Assembly (NCBI GenBank): GCA_048213135.1
Contig: PS015252.1
Span: 64,233-128,232 of the forward strand
Length of the DNA: 64,000 bases
Origin: Reclinomonas americana ATCC 50394
Taxonomy: Eukaryota > Jakobida > Jakobea > Jakobida
Reading direction: 5' to 3'
In this document: positions 48,401-58,076 of the stretch, one piece after another
Layout: each line of letters starts with the position of its first letter
Position numbering within the stretch: the first letter of the stretch is position 1
Translations under genes and position numbers: made by a program
The notes under the pieces: generated by a model
Seen by the model: the letters and a program-made list of their open reading frames with translations, nothing else
Databases searched by the model: none
What the model was told of the DNA's origin: nothing

Positions 48401-51400
48401 TAGACTGCGAAGTGCGTTCTCATCCGTCACTGTGACAACGAAAGTGAGTGCACACTCCAGCTAAAAACCAGCTCATTTCCATAAGACTACACCGATAAAG
48501 GTTCGCAGTTGCGGTTGCTGGCACGTGCGCAACAAATGCTGCAGTACCGACGTTGACACCGATCCCTGAAGCCACACGGTGGTGAACTGGAACATGCAGC
48601 GCGATGCCTGTGACTTGCAGTGTGAGTGCCAGCGAGGCAACGAGAATGTTTCCAACAATGCACACAGCATCAAACCTCCTCGCGAATGCACTGCACTTCA
48701 TGGTGAACGTTGAGCTCTGTGACCTCGTGACTGTGCATAAAGACGAGAGAGAGAGATGGTGTGAACATATGGCATGAAGACATGCTGGGAAGCAGAGACG
48801 CAACGCTGAAGCTGGAAAGCCACCCTGATCAATGACTGGACAGCACAGGCAATTTAAGATCTTAATCGACGACGATGCACACTTCGGCTCAGGAAAACCA
48901 CGTACTCATGGTGAGAATGCGCATTTGCTCGCGCGACACGACTGCAATTGGCTTGCTCTGATGCTGTTGTCGCGGCAGGTGACACGTGAATACAATGAGT
49001 CACAGTCCAGCACATGCAGAACAGAATCCACTCACCACATCATTTGCCGACTGCGCCAGCGCGAGGAATGTCTCGCGCACATCGTCCTTGAAGGCTGCCT
49101 CCATGTACGCCACATCAATATCCTCTCTGCAAGCACGCAATGAAATACACATCGCAAATGCTCCGAGCAAGCGTAGACACGACGCAACAGCACGTTGTTG
49201 ACAACACTCTCAAACATGCTTCGCATGTCAGAACGGAGACGCTCAAAGATGGGCAAATTGGCAAGCAACTCCAGCGAGACAAACGTGAGCACATTTGTCA
49301 ATTGTCGCAGCTGCCCCCCGATGACAGAAGATCAGTCGGCGACGGAGAGACTTTCTTGTTGCAATGAACATGCCGCGACACGCAACTCTTGCTGCCGACA
49401 ACTCGCGCTGCACGCGGTTCTGTTGTCTGCGAGCATCTACAGTACAGATAGATCAGGTTCTGCAGCTGGTACTGCGCAACGGAGAGCAGTACACAACACC
49501 TTCCATGTAGTGATGTAAGAGTAGGGCCAGCTGAGCGGCGGACTCGCGTGGTGCCAGTGTCTGAGCAGCAGCCGTGAGAGCTTCGAAGAAGCGCGTGACA
49601 GACGAGACATCTCGGCGGTGAAGTTGCCACTGCACACGAGCGCGAGATGTCAGAGTGAGTGACAGCGCAAGCTACAGTCGACTGCACAGCACTACAAACC
49701 AGCATAGCGTAGCGCCGATGTGGGACTCCATCGAAAGCGACGGTTGACGGCACAACTTGCACGATCTGTCCCGAGAAGCCGCATCGGTATTCGGCAATGG
49801 CGTCGGGATTGGTGACATCGATCTGACACACAATCGTCTCGCCGTTCGCCTGTTCTCAGCGTTGAGTGTCGATGAAGGATGCAACGCGCACTGGCCTGTA
49901 AAAGCAACTCGCCATCGCCTCGATGATGAGGTGCGTCGGTGCAAGGTATCGGTCCTGTCCGTCCACACCAGGTGCAGTCTGCAACAACTGCAGCAGCTCT
50001 TGTCCACGGGCGTCGTCTTCCACCAGCTCGAATATCGGAATACCGTCCTCGTTGTACGCGACTGGTTGCTTGGAGTATGCGTACTTTACAGAGAGTAGCA
50101 GACCGATCTGCGAGGTACTCATAAGCCACCGACAGGCTCAGTCAACAAGCAGCACCCACGCACCTCAAACATGGTGACCTGTCGATTCCGTGGATCCGTC
50201 GGCTGCGTAGAGAGAGTCAGTGCATGGATAGCAACGACGGCAAGGTATATCGCAGGTAGCTCAACGATATGAACGCTGTGAGTCTTGAGGAAGGCAGCGA
50301 TGCGAACGGTGACCATCGTGCCAATAAGGCGTGGAAACACGCTGACACGACAAATGGTGTCGAGCTTGAGGCTGGCGCGCACGACGTCACTGGCGTATCG
50401 GTAGCACGTTGCCGTCAAGGCACTGCGAGCGTACAACTCTTCAGCACTATCGGAGTCCAACTCGGGAAGATCAAACTCGAAGAGTCGAATGATGTCGCGC
50501 CACTGCCAATGCAAAGAGCAGCAGCGCCGTGTGACTATACAGTCTAACGGGAGGGGCAGGAAGAGGTGCATACACACCGCATTGAGTGATCGGTTCTCCA
50601 CAAGATCCAGTTTGCACGAACGGTGCGGACGACGACCCGGTGGCGATAGCAGCTGCTGACACAAAGCAACGCGTTGCTCTTCGGCATCTTCCATCGCAGG
50701 AGGCTGTCGCTCGCGAACAAGGTCGGTGAGGCAGCTATCGAGTTCATCACGTTGCTCGGCAGTCCACTCTGTCTTCGATGCTCGCATGCACAGCCATAAG
50801 TCCTTTAGCATCTCCACAAATTCCTCCGGCCCAACGTGGTCGATGACTTCAGCGAAGCGGCGGTGGGAATCCTCTTCCACGTCCGACGAGGAGTCTCGGG
50901 CGCAGACACGGTGCAGCTGCTCCAAAAACTCGTCGCCGTTGACGTCCACCGGCCCTTCACTTGTCTCCAGCTCCAGCCCATACTCTTCGAGCCACTACAC
51001 AAGAACAAGATGGTGAACACAGAGGAAGGAGTGTGCAGAGCGTAATTGTAAACACCGACCTTCACCACCAATGTGTGGTCAGTCTCGCTGAGTCTGTGCG
51101 CGCATTGGAGGTTCAGCAGAGGGAAGGAGGGAGAAGTGAGGAGAAGCGAGGAGATGGAGAGAGAGAGAGAATGTGTGTGTGAGAGAGAGAGACCAAACAC
51201 GCATTACCTGCGGGCGGGCGGCAGGATGGAGACGAAGAAGCGCAGACCATCACGCAGTCGCGGAACGTCGACCACGTCGGCATTCAGCTCCGCGACCGCG
51301 TTGGGAGACAAGCCAGCTGGAGCTGCCGATCGCTCGATGCAGCGAAAGAGCGGCGAGAACTCCGGGCGGCGATAGTGTCGTTGGAAAGAGGGCGAGAGTG

Positions 51401-52440
51401 ATTCGAGTCGGAAGTCGCCCACGTTCTGGCAAGAGAGAAGGAGAGTGAGCGCGAAAGAGAGAGGGAGAGGGAGAGAAAGAGACGCGGAAGACGAATGATG
51501 ATGTGATGCAATCAAGTGACTGACATGACAAGCATAGCAGGGAGGATCGCAAGAGAACAAACAGGGATGCATGTGTGTGCGTGTGTGTGCATGTGTGTGT
51601 GTGTGTGAGTGTGTGTGTGACAGAGAGAATGTCATCTCGCACATCGTACTCGTAATTCTCCAGCTCACGGAGCATGGCGACGACGTACGCGAGGTCCGAT
51701 CGCGCCAAGCGTGAATCGAGGAGCCGGACGAAGCGCACTGCGCGGCGACCGGCGCCCATGTCGTATTGCTGTGACACGAGGAGCACACATCATTCGTCAG
51801 CAATGCCAAAGAAGAAGTCGGTTCTCGTCGCTGGCTGCAATGGATTGAACAAACCCGTCGAATGTCATCTTGCATAGGCACCTCGAACCCGGCGGTTCGC
51901 TGCATGCAGCATGACCAAGCGTGAGACAGGTGGTAGTTGACGATTACTCACTTGACAGCAACGCGCATACGAACCACTTCATCGCAGAGTTGCTCCACTC
52001 TGCATTTCCATGCATGAAACGTTAACGGGACACCCAGATGCACTTGTTCAGTGATCGGCATGCAACGAGCAGAGAGGGAGAGCGCGGTGGGTGGTCTGGC
52101 GAGAGCGTGAACGCAACGTCATGTCGGCTGTGTCAACAGAAGCGCGCGCCCTGACTCTTGGGGTGCTGCCTGGGAGATGTCCGCCACCCTGCAGCTGTGA
52201 AGCTCGCGATCGAGCGCGTTCCACATTTATACGCGGAATTGTTGGTGAGGTTTGCTGCGCTGCTGCAGCACTAGATAGTGGTGCTGGAACCACAGCGAAC
52301 TCAGTTGGCGACAATCCGGTGTCATGCACTGCAGTCACGACCAGCGGCGCCGGCGGTTCCGGTGCCGAAACCCTGTATCTCTTCAGTCGCTCTTCACGAA
52401 TCTGCTGGCTGTTTCTTGCGTCAACATGAGCACTGCCCAT
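32647..52440 (-). CDS. Very large multidomain protein: P-loop NTPase, amidotransferase-like segment, vWA
   Basis: Nearly 20 kb of the minus strand consists of short open exons (typically 40-140 codons) separated by 60-90 bp introns with no convincing gene end inside, so I treat it as one gene; two or more genes cannot be excluded. A plausible start at 52440 reads MGSAHVDARNSQQIREERL and leads into a GTTGCG donor at 52099-52104. Later exons include QYDMGAGRRAVRFVRLLDSR (about 51770), DEFLEQLHRVCARDSSSD (50940), WQLHRRDVSSVTRFFEAL (49630) and LLCLDEVPG (43230). A Walker A and Walker B pair lies at 38570-39090, an amidotransferase-like segment at 34130-35350 and a vWA domain at the end. Size and multiple helical blocks recall giant AAA proteins such as RNF213 or midasin, but I cannot show enough similarity to assign either. 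Function is unknown. Confidence 0.5.
33496..34076. other. Assembly gap, 581 N
   Basis: The left flank is a (CT)n tract (33477-33495). The gap separates the vWA exons from the amidotransferase-like exons of the large gene. Confidence 0.99.
34130..35350 (-). other. Glutamine-amidotransferase-like segment of the large gene
   Basis: Exons read HLRGGGLMICADNRPYIDHA, then LFVVALPTCYDL and LSDLFEGDTIST, then RGRILFDSGLTKLSDPRFF spliced (GTATGC donor, TTCACAG acceptor) to GTARYVGNALVWLLG. The order of a GGGL/ADN motif, an LFEG-T motif and an R-G-hydrophobic-D-x-GxTKL...AGTARY-like ending resembles uncharacterised ThuA/amidotransferase-fold domains found beside vWA domains in other protists. That comparison is from memory and is an inference. 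No catalytic Cys-His-Glu triad is evident, so enzymatic activity should not be assumed. Confidence 0.4.
38020..39235 (-). other. P-loop NTPase domain of the large gene
   Basis: The Walker A motif is ITPPGAGKTYLL in an exon covering about 39090-38720, preceded by FGAGLSGLRPGAPFLI. The Walker B motif is RTLLIIDEFHLV in the exon at about 38690-38590. The next exon carries KPRVVLIANRHD (38514-38370), in the place of a sensor strand, and helical sequence follows (YLQATEVSEDARLRYHLIHQW). This is a normal AAA or STAND-like layout with all nucleotide-binding residues present. The DEFH Walker B favours an active ATPase. Confidence 0.75.
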
Positions 52441-52887
52441 GGTTGCGCACTCGCTGCGCTCTCCCGTGTGCAGAAGAAAAAATCAGTGATGGAGACGCCA
52501 CAAGTTGTCAGACCGACAAGAAAAAGGCGGACGCGACATGCGACGATGCATTTGACAATTTTCTTGACCGCGTCGTCTCGCGTGGCACAGGCACTCTTCG
52601 AGTCGCGGGTGCCGGACATTAGTGAATCCAGCCACACGCACACTGTTTGCTGCTGTCCAGCCCTGCAACTGGCACGAGTCGTCGACCACAATGGACGAGC
52701 CACACGCGGTAGCGGCGGCGCGCAGCATGCTGTCAGTGCCGCCTCGCCCAAACCCACCTTCTGGATCCAGTGGTGTGTGTATGTGTATGTGAATGTGTGT
52801 ATACTGTGTGCGGGAGAGAGAGAAAGCGTGCGTGTCCAGTCGTGTCCACGCCACTGACGACGATAATGACGACGATGAGCAGCAGGC
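52441..52887. other. Divergent intergenic region between the large gene and the RBR gene
   Basis: There is no supported exon here. It contains a GT/TG-rich stretch (about 52770-52815). A run just before the RBR start could read TDDDNDDDEQQA, but a stop codon at 52876-52878 is in frame with the chosen ATG. Confidence 0.5.
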
Positions 52888-54730
52888 ATGAATGCTTCGC
52901 AGGCTGGCGGGGGCTATCGAGCGCGGACAGACGTCTTTGGTGCAACTCCTAGCGGACAGCAGGTGCCTGGAGCACGTCCTTCGCCTCCTGCTGCGACGAC
53001 TCCCAGTTGGCAGCAGCTGCCTGGAGCACGCCCCTCGCCTCCAGCTGCCACCACAACCAGTGCACGACCGCCGATGCCGACAGCATGGGTCCCAGGCAGC
53101 ATCCCCCTCTACAACGCACAAGGTGCCTTCATTGGATACGAAGCGCCACCGCCACCGCCACCACCGCCACCGCGCCCACCGAGTCCACCACCCGCTCCAC
53201 AGCAGCAGCAGCAGCAGCAGCAGCCGTTCTTGCCTGTGTACCAAACAACACCAACGCCTCATGGTGGCGCAACATCCGCGGCCGCGCAGCAGCTGCCATC
53301 GTCAGCAGCTGCACCGCAGCCAGTTGTGGTACCACCACGACCAACCCAAGCACAGCATTCATCGCCAGATGTCCCTCCTCGAGCAGCAAGCACAAGACCG
53401 CCTCCACCACCGCCACCACCAGTGGTACAACGAGCAGCCCCTGCACCGGTCGTCGCCAGCAATGCAACGCTACCTCCACCACCGCAACGAGCACAGCCGA
53501 TAAGGGTAGCGGCGGCGCCGAGTGCCGTCTCTTCACAGGCAAGTTATTCTTCAGAGCAAAACTGGCGCTTCTTCGAGTACTCATCACCAACTTTGCAGGT
53601 GCCTCAACCGCAATCAGCGGCTGCCCCACAAGCACCGCCACTACCACCACCCGAGCCACTGGAGAGCTTGATCCGGTTCGACTCCTCGCTGACGTGCCAA
53701 GTGTGCTCGGACACCGGCCTTGAGATGTGCTATGCGCTGCCGTGTAGCCACGGAATCTGCAAGGACTGGTCAGTGTGTGGCGGTCCTTCTTAAGATCTTG
53801 GTATTACGTGCACGTATGGAAGGCGCTGATCGTGATGAATTCAGTCTGCTGGAGACTGTGCGCAGTCACGTGACCAGTCGAACTGAGCCGCTGACATGCA
53901 TGCAAACGGGATGCCGGCAAGGTACTGGTTGCCCTATCACTTTGCGTTCATGAATTCAACAATCAGTGGTTGTTTACCTCAACATGCGCCTTCATAGTAG
54001 ACATTCCTGTTGACATTATCTGCGACGCGTGCTCGACTGAACCGGAACAGTTTGTCTTGTACGAAAACATGCTAAACGAGTACTTTATAAGGAGTGCAGC
54101 TCGCACGCGACAGTGTCCTGGTGTAAGTGCCCCGTTACCACCTGTCACCGCAATCGCAACGTTCTGAGAGACGATGTTTCTCGTTTCCGCTCTATGTGTT
54201 AGTGTGGCATGTGGTGTGAGCTGGTGAGGGTTCGCAACGGCCGCACTGACTATGACATGAGGTGCACGTGTGGAGCACATTTCTGTTTCCGGTGTTGTTC
54301 TCCATGGAGCAACGGCGGGTGCTCAAACGCAAGCTGCGTGACGCCAAGTCAGATTCTTCTCGCCGCCCCGATGATCGTGAGTTGTGGTGGATCTTGATCA
54401 AGCAGCGTGATGCTTGTGCAACTCACTGGTCTACGCGCAGACAATCCCACCCAATCCCGAGCAACTGCCGAAAATGCGGGCATGTCCTCGCTGCTTCTCC
54501 ATACAAGGTAAGCGAAGATCTGGTGCATCGTGTTCTCGATTGCCGTCGGAATATCCTGCGCTAACACTTTCACAGAACACGACAAGGGTTGCAAGCACAT
54601 GAGATGCCACTCGTGTCGCACCGAGTACTGCATGCGATGTCTCGCGGTGAAAGGACCCTCTGGATGGCCATGCGGTTCGTTCAACCACCCGTGCCCAGTT
54701 GCCCCTGTTCAAAATGTACCAGATGCGTGA
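52888..54730 (+). CDS. RING-in-between-RING (RBR) E3 ubiquitin ligase
   Basis: Six exons (52888-53768, 53845-53921, 53998-54122, 54203-54376, 54441-54507, 54576-54730) join in frame to 492 residues. The first 260 residues are a Pro/Gln/Ala-rich tail with runs of Pro and Gln and a near-duplicate GARPSPPAATT block. RING1 follows: CQVC, LPCSHGICKDC and CMQTGC. The IBR is CGMWCEL, MRCTCGAHFCFRC. RING2 is CPRCFSIQEHDKGCKHMRC, CHSC, YCMRC, where the Cys of HMRC sits where parkin and HHARI have their catalytic Cys. RBR ligases accept ubiquitin from the E2 on this Cys and pass it to substrate. All donors are conventional (GTCAGT, GTACTG, GTAAGT, GTGAGT, GTAAGC), unlike the neighbours. The start follows an in-frame stop at 52876. 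The substrate is unknown. Its proline-rich tail suggests binding to SH3, WW or profilin-type partners, which is inference. Confidence 0.88.
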
Positions 54731-54809
54731 TGGGTAATAATGTCAGTGAATGACTCCAAAGAAATCGTCACTGCTGTGCATATGCAAAACAGCAAAACAC
54801 CATACACTG

Positions 54810-57556
54810 TCAACCGTGCCCATCTCCGTCTCTTCTCCCTCTTCTTCTTCTCTCCGCTCCCCCATCACCGTCACCACCACCATCACCACCATCATCGACA
54901 TCATCACCGTCGCTGGGTGGCGGCGGCGAGGGTTTCGACTTGGTCGGTGACCCGTCGACTTTCAGCTCCTTGTGATCCTGAATGAACGAGACGCGGCGCA
55001 CGCGGAAACTGCCACTGCCCGTCACAGAGCCCGGAGCGCGCACATTATTGGCACTGCCGCTGCGACTCCGCCGCAGACCCGAGTCCAGCGAGCGGAACGC
55101 CGCGTCATGTGGCGAGTCCGCAGCAGCTGCTGCTGCTGATGCCGTACCGCCTCCATTCGCTGGTGGCGATCGGGAGCGAGTGGCCATGGCCGACGGCGGC
55201 AGCGCACTGACCGGCATCTGGAACTGCACAGAGGACGGGTCGCCCTGAATGCTTGTGGCCGCCGTCGAGGCGACGGCGGCACCACCACCACCGCCGCCGC
55301 CGCGCAGGTCAGGTGCGGATCCATAGTGTCCGTGACCCGAGGAGCGCATAAGAGGAGCGCGGTCGCCAGCTGCAGTGGGAGAAAAGGGTGAGGGAAAGGG
55401 GGAGAGGGAGGAAAGGGTGAGGGTGACGAGGAAAAGCGTCATCGCGAAGAGGGCAACAGGGAGGTGCCATTGGGAAGAGGGTGCGGCGACAGGCTACAGA
55501 GTGGGCGACGAATGGAAGCATAATCAGAGAAAGGGGATCATTGTTGAAGACTGAGAAGGGGCATGAGAAGGCAACGGGTGGATACATCGTCGGATAAGAG
55601 AGGGCGATTGCCAAACGCACAGAGAGCAAGACAAACAAACACCAATAGACAGACTAATAGACAAATAGACGACCAAGGAATATGAGGACGAAGAAAACGA
55701 AGCTGGAAAGCGACGATGGTGTGATTGACGACGATAGAAAGAGAGACCGCAATGTTGTGACGTTTACAGTAGCACAGAAGGGAGAGAATGTGTGACGACC
55801 AGGCTAAAGAAACGAGCTACCGTTGTGGAAGCGGAAGCGAAGCGACAAGACGAGGTAATGTCTGTGCAAAAAGAAAAAAGGAAACAAAAGCACGGCATGG
55901 CTGCGACAGAGTGAGCAGACACGTAGAAGGCCACTGAGATGAGGGCGTTGTGACGAAGACCGGGCAGCAGTTGATGTAACAATGAACGCAAGAGTACGAC
56001 CGCTTCTCACCCCAATACCCCTTTTCGGTTTCTATTCCTTTCTTCTTCCCTCTCCCCCTCCCTCCCTCTCTCCCATCCCTCCTCTCCCCCCNNNNNNNNN
56101 NNNNNNNNNNNNNNNNNNNNNNNNNNNNNNNNNNNNNNNNNNNNNNNNNNNNNNNNNNNNNNNNNNNNNNNNNNNNNNNNNNNNNNNNNNNNNNNNNNNN
56201 NNNNNNNNNNNNNNNNNNNNNNNNNNNNNNNNNNNNNNNNNNNNNNNNNNNNNNNNNNNNNNNNNNNNNNNNNNNNNNNNNNNNNNNNNNNNNNNNNNNN
56301 NNNNNNNNNNNNNNNNNNNNNNNNNNNNNNNNNNNNNNNNNNNNTCCACAGTACCACGCACATGGGAATGCACAGCAGCGGCAACAGCAGGATCATAAAG
56401 CAGAACCAGTACACAATCGTCCAGCACACGTTCCCGTCGTCGCACCCAGGCGGACTGCATGAGAGAGAAAGTCAGTCACATGTCTCTCTCTCACTCTGTC
56501 TCTCACTCTTTCTCTCTCACACACTCTTTCTCTCTCTCTCTCTCTCACGCACACACTCACTCACACACACACACACACTCACTCTCCCTCTCTCTCTCGC
56601 TCACTCTGTCTCTCTGTCGCATAATGTTCGCACGCACGTTGAGCTTAGGATCTGTGTGGCGAATCGACTGGAGATGGAGGTCAGCTCGTCCAAGTAGCCA
56701 AGGTACTCCTCCTCACTTAGTCTCTGCACACAGAGAGACATAGACATGCATGTGTGAGAATTCTCCGATGAGTGACTTTTTTTCCCGCGCACGCTCTCTT
56801 GCACACACGCACACGTGTGTGCGTGTGCGTGTCTCTCTCTCCCTGTGTGAGTGCGCGCGCAACAAACTGCTTGAGAGTGGGTGGGATCTCTCGTGACCAG
56901 CCTTGCACGGGTGGCACTCCTGCGGCCAGGCGATCGGCCAACACTGGTGCCACCACTATCGTGTGTCTGGTGTGATTGGGAAGCACCCACAGGCCTTCAC
57001 CAATCATTGCGAGAAAGAGAGAGACACAGCGTGTGTGTCATGTGTCCCGATATTTACACTGTGAGTGACAAGCCGAAGCTGCGGGCGAGTGCGGGAGCGG
57101 AGACGGACATGCTGCGCGCGAGTGAGTGGATGGCGTGGTCGACGGCGCCTTGCCAGAGAGCGGCGAGGTCTTCTTTGGCCAGCAGGCAGGGCTGGAAGGG
57201 CGGACGTGGTGCCACGGGAATGCGGGTTCGGTCGCTGCGTGAGGGCGCGCGAGGTGAGTCTGCGTGCGGAGAGGGGGCGCTGGGGAGTGGCTTGCAGACC
57301 GCAGGATGAAAGAGACGCGGAGACCCGAGGCGGCGGCCCTGGCGGCCTCGGCTTCACGCAGTTCCTGTATGTGCGCGTGTGTTCGGAATTGAGCGTTTGT
57401 ATGAGGTGGGGAAGAGGGGAGCTTCCCGCACCTGCAGCTTGCGGTGGTACTCGCGCAGAGCCACGATGTAGTTGTACTGTGCCTCGGCCCATGTTCTCCG
57501 ATGCGCGACTTGCCGTTCGCGGATGAGTGCGTCGGCCATGGGGAATTCACTGTACG
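54810..57556 (-). CDS. Unrecognised membrane-anchored protein (or 3' half of the next gene)
   Basis: The stop is at 54812-54810. The last exon (about 55371-54810) encodes a low-complexity cytosolic-type tail, rich in Ser, Gly, Ala, Pro and Asp, with FRVRRVSFIQDHKELKVDGS in the middle. The exon before the gap at 56092-56344 holds one clear transmembrane segment, CWTIVYWFCFMILLLPLLCI. Further upstream are RLSEEEYLGYLDELTSISSR (about 56715), EGLWVLPNHTRHTIVVAPV (about 57000), PCLLAKEDLAALWQGAVDHA (about 57190) and MADALIRERQVAHRRTWAEA (about 57540). I recognise no family. A Met at 57540 could be the start, but a join to the upstream coiled-coil exons is equally possible. The gene is tail to tail with the RBR gene, 79 bp away. 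Confidence 0.5.
56092..56344. other. Assembly gap, 253 N
   Basis: The gap follows a CT/C-rich tract and lies between the transmembrane exon and the tail exon of the membrane-anchored gene, so exon content may be hidden. Confidence 0.99.
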
Positions 57557-57653
57557 CTGGTGAGAGAGAAAACCGTGCTGGGCGACTGCGCACACACCAC
57601 GCAACTGCTCGAGAAAGGGAACCAGCGGCGTAANNNNNNNNNNNNNNNNNNNN

Positions 57654-58060
57654 GAGGAGGAGGAGAAGAAGAAGAAGAAGAAGGACGAGCGTGAGGAGAA
57701 GGAGGTGGAGGAAAAGGAAAAGGAGGAGGTGGCGATGGTGAAAAAGGAGATGGGGGGCGGTGATTATGGTGGTGGAGGGAGAGGAGGGAGAGGAAACAGA
57801 GGAGGAGGCGAAAAAAGAAGAAGAACAGCAGCAGCAACTACAACAAAAACAACAACAACAAGAAAAGCAAAAAACAACAAGAAGAACGAAAGTGGTGGAG
57901 AAGGATGGAGAAAAGAAAGAAGCAGAGAAGAAAAGAAGAGGAGGAGGGGGAGGAGGAGAACAGCAACAATAATAACAGCAGCGCCCAGACAAAAGGAACC
58001 AGGAGGGGGAAGAGGAGAAGGAGGAGGAAAGAAAGAAAAGGCTGAGAGGGCGCAAAGTAT
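57654..58060. repeat. Purine-rich GGA/GAA and CAA tract
   Basis: About 400 bp of GGAGGA, AAGAAG and AACAAC triplets follow a 20-N gap. On the minus strand this is a long pyrimidine tract, consistent with an intron. Open frames across it are low-complexity artefacts. Confidence 0.85.
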
Positions 58061-58076
58061 TGGTGATCGACGAAAC

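Noticed and set aside
32647-52440. Assignment of the large gene as midasin (MDN1)
   Set aside because: A terminal vWA domain fits, but the DESGS MIDAS and the single evident Walker A do not match the six-module midasin pattern well enough.
32647-52440. Assignment of the large gene as RNF213
   Set aside because: Some helical blocks recall its AAA lids, but no RING or RNF213 zinc-finger module is visible, and the similarity is from memory only.
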